From positions 682,001 to 746,000 of the forward strand of contig NZ_QXTG01000001.1 of assembly GCF_003581425.1 (NCBI RefSeq): a stretch of 64,000 nucleotides of DNA, given 5' to 3'. Positions 8,024-17,293 of this stretch are shown piece by piece. Under the pieces are notes generated by a model. It worked only from the letters and a program-made list of their open reading frames with translations, ran no database searches and was not told the origin of the DNA. Position 1 is the first letter of the stretch, and the number at the start of each line of letters is the position of its first letter. The position numbers were made by a program, and so were the translations under genes. This stretch comes from Amnibacterium setariae (GTDB lineage: Bacteria; Actinomycetota; Actinomycetes; Actinomycetales; Microbacteriaceae).

Positions 8024-8704
8024 ATGACCACGACACTCATCACCGGGGCGAACAAGGGCCTCGGACTCGAGACCGCGCGGCGCCTCATCGCCGCCGGCCA
8101 CACCGTCCACGCCGGCATGCGCGACCCGGGCAGCGGCGACGCGGCGCGGGCGCTCGGCGCCCGCGTCGTGCAGCTCGACGTCACCGATCAGGCGTCCGTC
8201 GACGCCGCGCTCGCCGGCCTGCCCGAGCTCGACGTGCTCGTCAACAACGCCGGGATCATCGGCACCTCCTTCGGCGTCGACGACCTCGACGCCGCCGCGA
8301 TGGCCGCCGTCCTCGACACGAACGTGCTCGGCGTCGTCCGGGTGACCCAGGCGGCCCTCCCGCTGCTGCGCCGGTCGTCGAACCCGGTGGTCGTGAACGT
8401 CGCGTCCGGCGTCGGCTGGCCGCGGTGGCTCGCGACCCCGGGCCGCGACGAGCACCCCGTGCCCGCGATCCCGTACCCCGCGTCGAAGGCGGCGGTGATC
8501 ACGCTGACCGTGCAGTACGCCAAGAACCTGCCCGGGATGCGGATCAACGCCTCCGACCCCGGGTACACCGCGACCGACCTGAACGGGAACAGCGGCCACC
8601 AGACGGTGACGGAGGGGACCGACGCGACCGTCGCGCTGGCCCTGCTCGGCCCCGACGGTCCGACGGGCGAGTTCCACGACCGCACGGGGCGCATCCCGTT
8701 CTGA
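8024..8704 (+). CDS. short-chain dehydrogenase/reductase (SDR)
   Basis: 226-aa NAD(P)-dependent oxidoreductase. It has the classical SDR elements: TGANKGLG cofactor loop at residues 7-14, LDVTD, VNNAG (73-77), catalytic Ser128 in NVASGVG, and Tyr151-x3-Lys155 in YPASK. The DPGYTATDLNG segment is typical of the classical subfamily. It is divergent from an MmyB-type XRE regulator that probably controls it. No obvious Shine-Dalgarno precedes ATG. The substrate is unknown. Confidence 0.9.
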   Translation: MTTTLITGANKGLGLETARRLIAAGHTVHAGMRDPGSGDAARALGARVVQLDVTDQASVDAALAGLPELDVLVNNAGIIGTSFGVDDLDAAAMAAVLDTNVLGVVRVTQAALPLLRRSSNPVVVNVASGVGWPRWLATPGRDEHPVPAIPYPASKAAVITLTVQYAKNLPGMRINASDPGYTATDLNGNSGHQTVTEGTDATVALALLGPDGPTGEFHDRTGRIPF

Positions 8705-8783
8705 CCGCGGGCCCCGCGTCCAGCGCGGGGTGCGACCCTGGACGCCTGCGGACGCGGCCAGGAGCCCCGTCCCCGTCGACGTC

Positions 8784-8809
8784 GACGCCCCGGCACCCGC
8801 CGGGGCGTC
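8784..8809. terminator. perfect hairpin between SDR and MFS genes
   Basis: GACGCCCCGGC and GCCGGGGCGTC, an 11-bp perfect stem with loop ACCC, 80 bases after the SDR stop and 21 before the MFS start. It has no T-run. It could end the SDR transcript or act in the MFS leader. Confidence 0.45.
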
Positions 8810-8830
8810 GTCGCGTCCGGAAGGAGCCTC

Positions 8831-10072
8831 GTGACCGCCGCCGCAGCGCCCGTCCGGGCCCGCCTGCCGTTCGTCGCGGTCGTGCTCGCCGTCGGCACCT
8901 TCCTCATGGCGACGAGCGAGTTCGTCGTCGCCGGGCTGCTGCCGGAGGTCGCGGCGGACTTCGACATCGGCGTCGCGCAGGCCGGGCTCGCGATCACCTG
9001 GTTCGCGATCGGGATGATCGTCGGCACGCCGGTGATGGTGCTCACGACCCTCCGGCTCCCGCGGCGGTCGGTGCTCGTGCTCGCGCTGCTCGTCTTCGCC
9101 GCGGGGCACGTGGTCGCCGCGCTCAGCGGGTCGTTCGTGCTGCTGCTCGCCGCCCGCTTCCTCACCGCGGTCGCGACGGGCGCGTTCTGGGCCATCTCGG
9201 GGCTGGTCGCCGCGGACGCCGCCGGGCCCGCGGCGAGCGGCCGCGCGCTCGGGGTGATCGGCGCCGGCGGCATGCTGGCGAACGTCGTCGGCGTGCCGCT
9301 CGGTTCCCTGGCCGGGCAGGTCGCCGGATGGCGCGGCCCGTTCTGGGCCCTCGCCGTGCTGGCGGCGCTCGCGGCGGTCGTCATCGCGCGGCTGGTGCCG
9401 CACGACCGCGCCGCGCACCGGCCGACCCGCGTCCGCGACGAGCTCGTCGCGCTGCGGTCCGGCCGGCTGTGGCTCGTCCTCCTCGCGTGCGCGGCGGTCG
9501 CGGGCGGCACGCTGTCCGTCTTCAGCTTCGTCTCGCCGCTGCTCACCGACCGAACCGGGCTGCCCGCGACAGCCGTGCCGCTGGCGCTGGTGCTGTTCGG
9601 GCTCGGCGCGCTCGCCGGCACCCTGCTCGGCGGTCGGCTCGGCGACGCCGCGCCGACCGCGACCGTGCTCGGCGCCATGGCGGTCACGCTCGCCGCGGTC
9701 ATCGCCCTCGGCGCCGTGTCGACGATGCCCGTGCCGACCCTCGTCGTGTTCGGCGTGCTCGGGCTCGCCGGCCTGTCCGCGAACCCGATCCTCGGCTACC
9801 TCGCGATCCGGTTCGGCGGGTCCGCGCCCACCCTCGCGAGCGCGCTGACCCCCTCCGCCTTCAACCTCGGCACCGCGGTCGGCACCGCCGTCGCCGCGGC
9901 GGCGCTCACGGGGCCGCTGGAGGAGCTCGCGCCGATCGCGGTCGGCGCCACCAGCGCCGCGCTCGCCCTCGTCGTGTTCGGCGCGCTCGTGGTCGTGCAG
10001 CGGAGCGGGAAGGCGGCCGCGGCGGCGCTGCCGGGCGAGGGGCGCGAGCCCCGCCTCCCGGTCCGCGGCTGA
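8831..10072 (+). CDS. MFS transporter, DHA1 drug-efflux type
   Basis: 413-aa inner-membrane proton antiporter with 12 predicted helices. Sequence features typical of the DHA1 AraJ/Cmx-like group: TSEFVVAGLLPEVAADF at the first helix, GMIVGTPVMVLTTLRLPRR (loop 2-3 motif A region), ARFLTAVATGAFWAIS, and GLSANPILGYLAIRF late. Start GTG has AAGGAG five bases upstream. Members export chloramphenicol, arabinose or purine analogues; which one applies here is unknown. It stands alone after a hairpin. Confidence 0.86.
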   Translation: MTAAAAPVRARLPFVAVVLAVGTFLMATSEFVVAGLLPEVAADFDIGVAQAGLAITWFAIGMIVGTPVMVLTTLRLPRRSVLVLALLVFAAGHVVAALSGSFVLLLAARFLTAVATGAFWAISGLVAADAAGPAASGRALGVIGAGGMLANVVGVPLGSLAGQVAGWRGPFWALAVLAALAAVVIARLVPHDRAAHRPTRVRDELVALRSGRLWLVLLACAAVAGGTLSVFSFVSPLLTDRTGLPATAVPLALVLFGLGALAGTLLGGRLGDAAPTATVLGAMAVTLAAVIALGAVSTMPVPTLVVFGVLGLAGLSANPILGYLAIRFGGSAPTLASALTPSAFNLGTAVGTAVAAAALTGPLEELAPIAVGATSAALALVVFGALVVVQRSGKAAAAALPGEGREPRLPVRG

Positions 10073-10123
10073 TCGCGGCCGGCCCGCGCCCGCGCGTAGG
10101 GTGACCGGGCACGGGGAGGCGCC

Positions 10124-11328
10124 ATGCGGACCAGCGGTCGGCGAGCGGTCGCCGTCGCCGCCCTGCTGGTCCTGGTGCTCGTCGGAGCGCTGACCGCCGC
10201 GGGACTCCTGCTCCGGGGTCCGTCGCAGGACGCGGCCGTCGTGACCGGACCGCCCAGGGCGACGCCGTGCCGCGGGCGCCGTCCCCGCTCGCCCGGTACG
10301 GCGCGATCGCCGGCTCGGACTCCTGGCTGCGTTACGCGTGGACGACCCGCGACGACCGCGTGCCCGTCGCGGCGGACGCCCTCCCGTACCCGCGCCGCGA
10401 GCGCGCCCTGCTCGACCGCGGCGGTCGCGTCCTCGCCGTCCCGCGGGAAGCGGCCGTCTCGCTGCTGGGCGACGAGCCGCTGCTGCTCCGGCTCGCCCGC
10501 GCGCCCCGATTCGCGACGTCGGATGCACTCGGCAACCCGGGCGACCGACCGCTGGCGATGCGGTGGCGGCTGCCCGCGTCGGGGCGCACCGGCACGGCCT
10601 TCCTCGCGCCGCACGCGAGCGTCGTCGGCTTCGGGCCGGACGCGAGCTGGGTCACGGCGACGACCGTCCGTCGCGGCGGCGGCGTGGACACGAACCTCGC
10701 CCCTGTCGACCGGCTCGAGCGCGTCAGCACCTCCGGGCAGCGCATCGACCTCGGCATCCCGTTCCCGGAGGGCGCGCCGTACACGGTGATCACGGGCGAG
10801 AGCGGCGTCGTCGCCTACTCGACCGCGGGCGACGGCGGCGACCACCCGCCGGACGGACGGATCCGCTTCCGCGCGTGGGAGGGCGGCGCCTGGCGCACGC
10901 TCAACCCGGGCGACCCGCCCCAGGGGGAGATCACCTGCTCGACGGCGTCGGCCCGGCTGCTCGCCTGCGACGCCGTCGGCGCGGACCGGCGACGTCGCGC
11001 GCTCGTCCTCCGGCTGCCCGGCGGCACCCGCGCCGTGCTCGCGCCGCCCCCCGGGGTCCCGCAGTCCTGCGCCACCACGCAGGTCGCGACCGCCGAGGGT
11101 TTCCTCGGCATCACGCAGGGCTTCCGGATCGACGGACGGGCCTGCCCGGCAGGGCGGCTCTCCCAGCGCTCGGCGGTTGGCGCGACGACGCTCTCCGACC
11201 GCGTCTACGACCCGTTCCACGCCCCGGTGCTCGCCTTCGGCCGGATCGTCGTCGCGGAGCGGCGCGAGCACCGCCTGCTCGCGCTCGAGACCGTCGACGG
11301 CGAGCCGCAGGTGCTCGTCGGGCGGTGA
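10124..11328 (+). pseudogene. exported protein of unknown function, reading frame interrupted near 10,255-10,266
   Basis: GGGGAGG and ATG at 10,124 begin a good signal or anchor segment (MRTSGRRAVAVAALLVLVLV then GALTAAGLLLRG), but after about 45 codons that frame loses protein-like character. The following about 350 residues, clearly coding by composition (for example YGAIAGSDSWLRYAWTTRD and PYTVITGESGVVAYST), are in the minus-one frame, which has no ATG/GTG before GTG 10,267. One missing base around 10,250-10,266 would join them into one about 400-aa exported protein. The mature part has repeated short strands and could be a propeller, but I do not recognise a family. It may be an assembly error rather than a dead gene; if intact, the CDS could be called from 10,267. 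Confidence 0.6.
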
Positions 11329-11363
11329 GCCGCGCACCGGGCGTCGAGCGCACGACGCCGATC

Positions 11364-11388
11364 GGTGCCCCTGGAGGGACTCGAACCC
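11364..11388. repeat. attL: 25-bp duplication of the tRNA-Arg 3' end
   Basis: The 25 bases from GGTGCCCCTGG to CTCGAACCC are identical to 25,469-25,493, the CCA/acceptor and T-arm part of the tRNA-Arg gene. Only this 3' end is present here, without the rest of the tRNA, as expected for the far end of a tRNA-integrated element. Confidence 0.88.
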
Positions 11389-11490
11389 GAACTCCGCCCG
11401 CGTGAGCGCGGATGGACATGCCCAGATCCGCGTGTTCATGCGGATCTCGGGTCACGGGACGTCGGTAGTGCGGCGCTCGATCCGCCCGGG

Positions 11491-11510
11491 TTGCAGTCAA
11501 AATGCAGTCA
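11491..11510. promoter_or_regulatory. integrase arm-type binding sites, left end
   Basis: Two direct copies of TGCAGTCA begin at 11,492 and 11,503, one helical turn (11 bp) apart. The same pair with the same spacing (TGCAGTCA and CGCAGTCA) occurs at 25,378-25,396 beside the other end. Such paired repeats flanking att cores are the usual arm sites of tyrosine integrases. The 358-base gap 11,329-11,686 holds this, attL and no gene. Confidence 0.65.
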
Positions 11511-11686
11511 CGGGATGAGCCGACCGCGAAGGGCGGCCCGCGCGATCGACGATGGCGACCGCGAGGCCGGTCGAGTAGATGAGCAGGGGGACCCGTGGCG
11601 GCCCTCACCCGGTGACGAGGGCGTCGGGACGCGACGGTCCGCAGGCTCCTCCCCGGCATCGGGGGGCTCGTAGACTGCCGTTCACT

Positions 11687-12421
11687 ATGGCCGGACGAGC
11701 AGCAGTCGGCGGCGGAAACGCGCAGTCCCAAGTCGTCGTCGATGGCATCCGAGCCATGATCCGGGGCGGGCGGATCGGGCCGGGGTCACGGATACCTGCC
11801 GAAGCCGAGCTGGCGACGGAGTTCGGTGTCTCGAGGAGTTCGCTTCGAGAGGGTGTTCGCGCTCTTTGCGTACTGGGGGTGCTCGAGACCCGCCAGGGAG
11901 ATGGCACCTTTGTGACGTCCCTGGACTCGTCGGTGCTTTTCGCGCCGGTTGGATTCGCCCTCGACCTGCAGAGCGCGGAGCATCAGGACGACCTTCATCT
12001 CGTCCGGCGGGTGCTGGAGGCGGAGGCGGCATCACGCGCTGCGTTCCGTATGACGAATGACCAGATTCAGACCGCCGCAGCGATTCTTGATCGGATCGCC
12101 GGGGTCGTGGATGAACCCACGGACGCGGACCAGGAGGCGATCCTCGATGCGGACGTCGAGTTCCATCACGTGATCGCCCTGGGGGCTGGTAACGCTTCGC
12201 TCGCGGCGCTCATCGATGTTCTCGCGGACCGGACCTGGCGAGCCCGACTGTGGTTAGGGCTCCGGCATCAAGACCAGACGCGGATGGCGCACCGCGACCA
12301 TCTCGCGATCCTTCAGGCGCTGCGCGACCGCGACCCCGATCGCGCTCGCATGATGATGAACTACCACCTGACACTGGTCGAGGATCGTGTCCGCCTCGAC
12401 GGTCTGACCACGTCCCGGTAA
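11687..12421 (+). CDS. GntR-family regulator, FadR subfamily
   Basis: 244-aa one-component regulator. The N-terminal winged helix (about residues 10-75) contains IRAMIRGGRIGPGSRIPAEA, ELATEFGVSRSSLREGVRAL and LETRQGDGTFV. The C-terminal FCD-type all-helical domain has LVRRVLEAEAASRAA, DVEFHHVIALGAGN (metal/ligand Asp and His) and HRDHLAILQAL. A TAGACT box lies 10 bases before ATG, consistent with a near-leaderless transcript. It ends one base before the convergent GH95 stop. As the only regulator of the island it probably controls the sugar genes, answering to a sugar acid as many FadR-type proteins do. Confidence 0.88.
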   Translation: MAGRAAVGGGNAQSQVVVDGIRAMIRGGRIGPGSRIPAEAELATEFGVSRSSLREGVRALCVLGVLETRQGDGTFVTSLDSSVLFAPVGFALDLQSAEHQDDLHLVRRVLEAEAASRAAFRMTNDQIQTAAAILDRIAGVVDEPTDADQEAILDADVEFHHVIALGAGNASLAALIDVLADRTWRARLWLGLRHQDQTRMAHRDHLAILQALRDRDPDRARMMMNYHLTLVEDRVRLDGLTTSR

Positions 12422-12422
12422 T

Positions 12423-14687
12423 TCAGGCCCAAGTGAGATCCAATCGATGCTCGCGTCCTGACGGAAGACGGATCTCCCGGACCGCCTGACCGTCCACCGC
12501 GACTGGGCGCGGGAGGCGTAGCCGGACGGGCTGACTTCTCACCCAGTCCGACTGCTCCTCGCCGCCGAGCAGCACCTGCAGCCCCGTCGTGCTCCACTCG
12601 AGTCGTTCGACGACGAGTCCCGTTCGGGTGGTGAGCCCGCCGACGGCGCCGCCCGGCCAGGTCGCCGGAAGCGCGGGCAGGAGGTCGATCCGATCCCGCG
12701 AAGACCGCACGAGCATGGATGCCACGACTGCGGGGAGACCGCCGGCGGCATCGACGTTGAAAATGACGCCCGCATCGTGCGTCGTGGTCATCGAGGGGCG
12801 AGTGTGTAGTTCGGCGAGCCATCGCACGCACTGCTCGGCCGAGTCCGCATCGCCGAGCGCAGTCGCCGCGAGCCCGAGCTGCGTGAGCCCGAACGCCATC
12901 TCCATGTTCCCGGGAGGCGCCGTGGGGTCCATCGCCCGCCACGCGATCTTGTCCTTCACGAGTCGACCGGCCGCGGACCGCAGTTCACCCGCTTCGAAGG
13001 CGGGATCGGTGTCGTACCAGAGGGGGTAGAGCTGCGAGACGTGGCGATGCGCAAGCCGGTCCGGCTGTCCCGCGCCGGACCACTCGGCAAGGCGCCCCTG
13101 CTCGACGCGGAACCGCGGCTCGATCTCGAGATGCGGCGGCGTCTCGCCACGCGCCTCGGCGAGGATCCGTGCGGCGCGGGCGGCGTCGCGCACGACCGCG
13201 ACGTCCATGGCGGGGTCGACGCTCAGCGGCGTCGCGGAGCCCGCGGGCGTGTTCTCGGGGCTGTACGCCGGCGCGAAGACGCCCTCGGCCACCAGGTCCT
13301 CGTAGAAGTGCAGGATCTCCAGCACGAGCTCCCAGGTCTCGTCGTCGACGAGGTCGCGGTCGCCGGTGGCGAGGACGGCGTCGGCCAGCATGCGCAGGAT
13401 CCAGCCGCCGCACGAGATCCAGAACTCGTGGGGGAAGTCGCCGTTGAAGTGGTTGGCGAGGCCGTGGCTGCTCATGCGACTCGGCAGGAGCGCTCCTCGG
13501 AAGCCGAAGAGCTGCTTCGCGTTGACGCGGTAGTCGTCGAGGTGCGGGACGAGGAGTCGGATGAGCGCGCGGATCTGCTGCGGGGTCCCCGTCGGGATCA
13601 GTGACGCGACACCGCCGTTCTGCACATTCCCGTTGAGCGTGTAGTCGGCCGACCACGCCGGAGCCCACGTTCCCTGCCACACGCCCTGCAACGTGGCGGG
13701 GAGCTCTCCGGTGGATCCGATCACGGTGTACCGCCCGGCCGCGTAGGCGAGCTCGATCAGTCCACGCAGCAGCGCGGTGTCCTGGCCGGCGCCGTGCAGA
13801 ACATGCTCAGTCGGGACGTCCTCGCTCACGCCGGAGTGGAGGTCGAGCCACGACGCCCGCAGCAGCGCGGCGTGGTCGCCGATGTCGAGGGACGGATCCT
13901 GCTCCACGCCAGAGACGGCGACGTCGAGTTCGAGCGCGGCCCACTCGTCCGGCCGCAGATCGAATCGCGCGACGACCGAATCCCGCTGCAGCTCGATCTG
14001 CGATCCCGGAGGAAGTCGCAAGGTCGTCGTCGAGCCGATGTCGGAAGCGCCAGGCGCGGTGCTGAAGACGCTGAACCGCGGCCCGGCCGGGTCCTGATCC
14101 ACTTCGGCTCGCACGTGGTCGGCGTAATCGACCGCGCCGGGAAGGTCGGCGTGATTGTCCGTCGCCATGCCGAGCCGGAGCTCGAGCGCGGTCTCGACCT
14201 GCGAACGCACCTCGACCAGCACTGACTGGGTCCCTCGCGGCGCCCGGACTCGCATCTCGGCTCGGCTGTCGGACCAGTGCAGCGCGACGGCACCGTTCTC
14301 CAGGTCGACGGCGCGTCGATAGCCGCTGAACGAGTGGTCGCCGAAGCGGACCCGGAGCTCCGAGCAGGGCGCGAGCGGATCGGTCCAGATCAAGCGGTCG
14401 TAGCCCGCCGCGGCGACGGCGTCATCGACGATCCGTGCTGCTCGAGCGGCGTCCCCGTCGATCAGCGCCGCGCGAGCGGCTCCGCGCACGTCCGCGAGCG
14501 GTGGAGGCAGCGGGCGCGGGTGCACGGGCAGGAAGAACCGTTCGTGACTGATCGAGACGACGTGCTCTCGCGGCGAGCCCCAGACGAGCGCGCCGACGCG
14601 ACCGCTCCCGACGATCACCCCCTCGTCCCATCTGTCCGCAGTGCTCGTGCTCACGAAGGAGCTGCGGCCGGGGCGCTCTGCGCTCAC
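12423..14687 (-). CDS. glycoside hydrolase family 95-type enzyme (alpha-L-fucosidase or alpha-L-galactosidase type)
   Basis: 754-aa enzyme without a signal peptide, so probably cytoplasmic and acting on imported oligosaccharide. It matches GH95 along its length: GVIVGSGRVGALVWG near the start, ELPATLQGVWQGTWAPAWSA, the N-x-N pair (Asn352 and Asn354 in YTLNGNV) that in the family activates the catalytic water, the acid-bearing SPEN (Glu478), and EWSGAG with HRHVSQLYPLW. GTG 14,687 overlaps the stop of the upstream GH2 gene (GTGA), so the pair is co-translated. In GH95 the substrates are alpha-1,2-linked L-fucose or L-galactose; the nearby L-fuconate dehydratase favours L-fucose. Confidence 0.82.
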   Translation of the reverse strand: MSAERPGRSSFVSTSTADRWDEGVIVGSGRVGALVWGSPREHVVSISHERFFLPVHPRPLPPPLADVRGAARAALIDGDAARAARIVDDAVAAAGYDRLIWTDPLAPCSELRVRFGDHSFSGYRRAVDLENGAVALHWSDSRAEMRVRAPRGTQSVLVEVRSQVETALELRLGMATDNHADLPGAVDYADHVRAEVDQDPAGPRFSVFSTAPGASDIGSTTTLRLPPGSQIELQRDSVVARFDLRPDEWAALELDVAVSGVEQDPSLDIGDHAALLRASWLDLHSGVSEDVPTEHVLHGAGQDTALLRGLIELAYAAGRYTVIGSTGELPATLQGVWQGTWAPAWSADYTLNGNVQNGGVASLIPTGTPQQIRALIRLLVPHLDDYRVNAKQLFGFRGALLPSRMSSHGLANHFNGDFPHEFWISCGGWILRMLADAVLATGDRDLVDDETWELVLEILHFYEDLVAEGVFAPAYSPENTPAGSATPLSVDPAMDVAVVRDAARAARILAEARGETPPHLEIEPRFRVEQGRLAEWSGAGQPDRLAHRHVSQLYPLWYDTDPAFEAGELRSAAGRLVKDKIAWRAMDPTAPPGNMEMAFGLTQLGLAATALGDADSAEQCVRWLAELHTRPSMTTTHDAGVIFNVDAAGGLPAVVASMLVRSSRDRIDLLPALPATWPGGAVGGLTTRTGLVVERLEWSTTGLQVLLGGEEQSDWVRSQPVRLRLPRPVAVDGQAVREIRLPSGREHRLDLTWA

Positions 14688-17122
14688 GACCGGTCCTCGA
14701 ATGCAGCCACCGTCAGCACCTCGAGGGGTGATTCGGGGAACTCGATGCGGATGTACCGAGCTTCGCGCTCGGGGAAGACCATCCGCAGCTGCGAGAGCTC
14801 GTCGACCCGGTCGGTGCCGACCGCCTCGTAGCCCTCGTGGCGGAGGGCGGGCGACGTCGAGATCGTGACCGGTGCGCTGCCGAGGGCGCCGACCGAGATC
14901 GTGTTCAACCGTCGAGGGCCTTCGAGGTCGACGATCAACCAGTGGCCCGGCGTCTGGTCGGGTGCAGTCCATCCTGCTGCGGTGTTCGGGTCCGTCACCC
15001 ACGCAGCGCTCCTGCTCGGAGCGGTGCCGCTCGCGAAGACAGGACGACGGGCGGCGAGGTTCGCGGAGTCCGCCGTTCGCGGGACGCCGCTGCGCGTCGG
15101 GGGGCCGGAGGGGAACCGCAGAGGACGGTCGTCCCACTGCGGTCCGCCGATGGCTTCGATCAGCAGCTCGGCGTCCGGCAGGCCGGGGGCGGTCGCGACG
15201 ACGCGGATCGGTCCGGCGAAGTACGCGCGCAGGTCGACCGCTCCGAGGCCGTCGAGCAGCGAGTCGTCGTCAGCGACCATCCGATGCTCCCGTCCCGTCG
15301 GGAATCGGCCGTCCCCCTCGAGAACGCGGAGCTGGACCTCCAGCGGCGCCCGTGTCCGACTGCTGCTCCCATCCAGCACGCTGACGATCAGCCGCGCGTC
15401 GTCGGTGCCGTCGGTGCGGATGGTCGGCCTGTCGCTTTGGATCGAGAGCGCAGCCGCCGGGGCCGTGGTGCTGGGCGCGGGGGCGGGTTCTCCGGTGAGA
15501 CGTTCGCGGTACCAGAAGTAGGAGCGGAGGGGGAGCCGACGGTGATCGATGAAGCCCATGTGGCTCATGCCCGCGAAGATGCTCCCGTGGTGGAAGGCGC
15601 ACCACAGGGCGACGCCGGACCGCCAAGAGTGAGGCACCTCGGTGCCGTCCGTGTATCGCGCCAGTGACTCACCTGGGCGGTCCTCCACGACGCTGCCGTA
15701 CTCCGTCACCATGTTCGGGAACCCGGGGTCCGGATACAGCGCGGCCCCGTCGCCGTTGTAGCCGGCGACATCGCCGAGGACATCGAGGTTGCCGCGCTGC
15801 GCGCCGCCGACGGCTGCAGGTCGTCCGGGGTCCAGCTCGCGGGATCGTGCGACCATCCTCGAGGTGAGCGTCCTGGCCTTCTCGAGGACCTCTGGCTCGC
15901 TGAAGTAGACCTCGTTGCCCATGGACCAGGCGATGATGCTGGGGCGGTTGAAGTTGGTCCTGATCATCGTCTCGAGGCTGGCAAGGACGTTGCGCTCGAA
16001 CCGCTCCTCCTGCTCCTGATGGATCGGGTATGCGCTCGCCGTCCAGAACCCTTCGACGGTCTCGCCTCCAGTTCCCCAGAACGGCGCTTCCGACCAGAAG
16101 AGCACGCCCTGACGGTCGCACTCGCGGGCGAACTGTTCGTGGTGGGGGTAGTGCGAGCCGCGGATGAAGTTCATCCCGGCCGCCTTGATGAGGGCGACGT
16201 CGCGCGCGATCGCCGCGTGGGTGACGCCGTCCCCCCACCCGGCGTGATCCTGGTGGACGTTCGCCCCCTCGAGCCAGAGGTGCTCGCCGTTGAGGAAGAA
16301 GCCGCGGTCGGCCGTGAACTCGAACCACCGCAGACCGAACTCATCGTTGTCCTCATCGAGCACCAGGTCGTCTCGCAGGAGTTCTGCGGTCACGGCGTGG
16401 AGTACCGGGTCGTCGGGGTGCCACAGCTCCGGCTGCTCGATCTCGAACGAGACGGATGCGGTCCCACGGCCCACCGCGGGGAGGTCGATGCGAGTCGATG
16501 CGCGTTGCGTGGAGCCGCGATGCTCGATGGTGCAGCGGACCTCGACCGACTGCTCGATCGCGGAGTCGTTCTCCATCGCGACGGTGACGACGACAGTCGC
16601 GCGATCGGCCGACACGGACGGGGTGGAGACGGCCACGCCGTAGGGCGCGATGTGCACGAGGTCCGTGACGACGAGCGACACGTCGCGGTAGACGCCACCG
16701 TTGAACACGTGCTCGCCTGCGCGAGGGGGCAGTTCGGCGTCCCACTCGTTGTCGACCTCGAGATGAAGCAGGTGCCGTCCGGGCATCGCCCAACGCGTCA
16801 GGTCGAGCTCGAACTCGGAGTAACCGCCCGCGTGGGATCCGACCGGCCGGCCATCGAGAAAGGCCGCCAGGTGCTGGAACACGCCGCCGAAGCGCAGCGC
16901 GATCCGCTTGCCCTTCCAGGACTCCGGGATCTCCAGGTCGTGCTGGTAGCTGCCGGCGCCGACATAGAACGTCGTGTCGAGGTCGGCTGGCACCGCGAAC
17001 GAGTGGGGCAGCCCGACGTCGAGCCATCCATCGTCCGCCTGGTCGGCCCGTCGGTCGGCGGGTTGGCTGCCGAATCGGAACCGCCAGTCGCGGTTCTGTC
17101 CCTCGATGATGCGCGTGGCCAC
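14684..17122 (-). CDS. glycoside hydrolase family 2 protein with C-terminal discoidin-like module
   Basis: 812-aa beta-glycosidase. N-terminal sugar-binding sandwich (FGGVFQHLAAFLDGRPVG, GHLL-type strands), an Ig-like domain, then the TIM barrel with GANVHQDHAGWGD, FIRGSHYPHHE, the acid/base Glu404 in WSMGNEVYF and nucleophile Glu474 in VTEYGSVVED. The last about 140 residues (SANLAARRPVFASG, WIVDLEG-like, RYIRIEF) look like an F5/8-type (CBM32-like) carbohydrate-binding domain. No signal peptide. GTG 17,122 is preferred: GGAGG lies four bases upstream; TTG 17,140 has nothing comparable. GH2 covers beta-galactosidase, glucuronidase and mannosidase; which is unknown. A TAGGAT -10 lies about 30 bases upstream. 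Confidence 0.86.
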   Translation of the reverse strand: MATRIIEGQNRDWRFRFGSQPADRRADQADDGWLDVGLPHSFAVPADLDTTFYVGAGSYQHDLEIPESWKGKRIALRFGGVFQHLAAFLDGRPVGSHAGGYSEFELDLTRWAMPGRHLLHLEVDNEWDAELPPRAGEHVFNGGVYRDVSLVVTDLVHIAPYGVAVSTPSVSADRATVVVTVAMENDSAIEQSVEVRCTIEHRGSTQRASTRIDLPAVGRGTASVSFEIEQPELWHPDDPVLHAVTAELLRDDLVLDEDNDEFGLRWFEFTADRGFFLNGEHLWLEGANVHQDHAGWGDGVTHAAIARDVALIKAAGMNFIRGSHYPHHEQFARECDRQGVLFWSEAPFWGTGGETVEGFWTASAYPIHQEQEERFERNVLASLETMIRTNFNRPSIIAWSMGNEVYFSEPEVLEKARTLTSRMVARSRELDPGRPAAVGGAQRGNLDVLGDVAGYNGDGAALYPDPGFPNMVTEYGSVVEDRPGESLARYTDGTEVPHSWRSGVALWCAFHHGSIFAGMSHMGFIDHRRLPLRSYFWYRERLTGEPAPAPSTTAPAAALSIQSDRPTIRTDGTDDARLIVSVLDGSSSRTRAPLEVQLRVLEGDGRFPTGREHRMVADDDSLLDGLGAVDLRAYFAGPIRVVATAPGLPDAELLIEAIGGPQWDDRPLRFPSGPPTRSGVPRTADSANLAARRPVFASGTAPSRSAAWVTDPNTAAGWTAPDQTPGHWLIVDLEGPRRLNTISVGALGSAPVTISTSPALRHEGYEAVGTDRVDELSQLRMVFPEREARYIRIEFPESPLEVLTVAAFEDRS

Positions 17123-17181
17123 AGTGCCTCCAGTTCGCAAGACGGTGAAGTCATCCTACGTCTCTCGGGCATCGAAGCAGG

Positions 17182-17193
17182 ATTTGCGCAAAT
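17182..17193. promoter_or_regulatory. perfect 12-bp palindrome in the divergent GH2/ABC promoter region
   Basis: ATTTGCGCAAAT, symmetric throughout, 60 bases before the GH2 start and 100 before the permease start. It is a likely operator for a dimeric regulator, possibly the island GntR protein. The TTGCGCAA core also resembles LacI-type operators, but no LacI gene is in the window. Confidence 0.5.
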
Positions 17194-17219
17194 TTCACCA
17201 GATCGTGACCGTAGACATC

Positions 17220-17259
17220 AGACGTCTTGTTTGACTGCGTGAGCGGAGTTGCCTACCAT
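17220..17259 (+). promoter_or_regulatory. promoter of the sugar ABC transporter operon, with adjacent palindrome
   Basis: TTGACT (17,231-17,236), 17-base spacer, TACCAT (17,254-17,259): a good vegetative promoter 35 bases before the permease ATG. AGACGTCT, a perfect palindrome, ends four bases upstream of the -35 and is a second operator candidate. Confidence 0.68.
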
Positions 17260-17293
17260 CCGAAAGGACGACGCGGTCTGAGGAGGGTCGACG

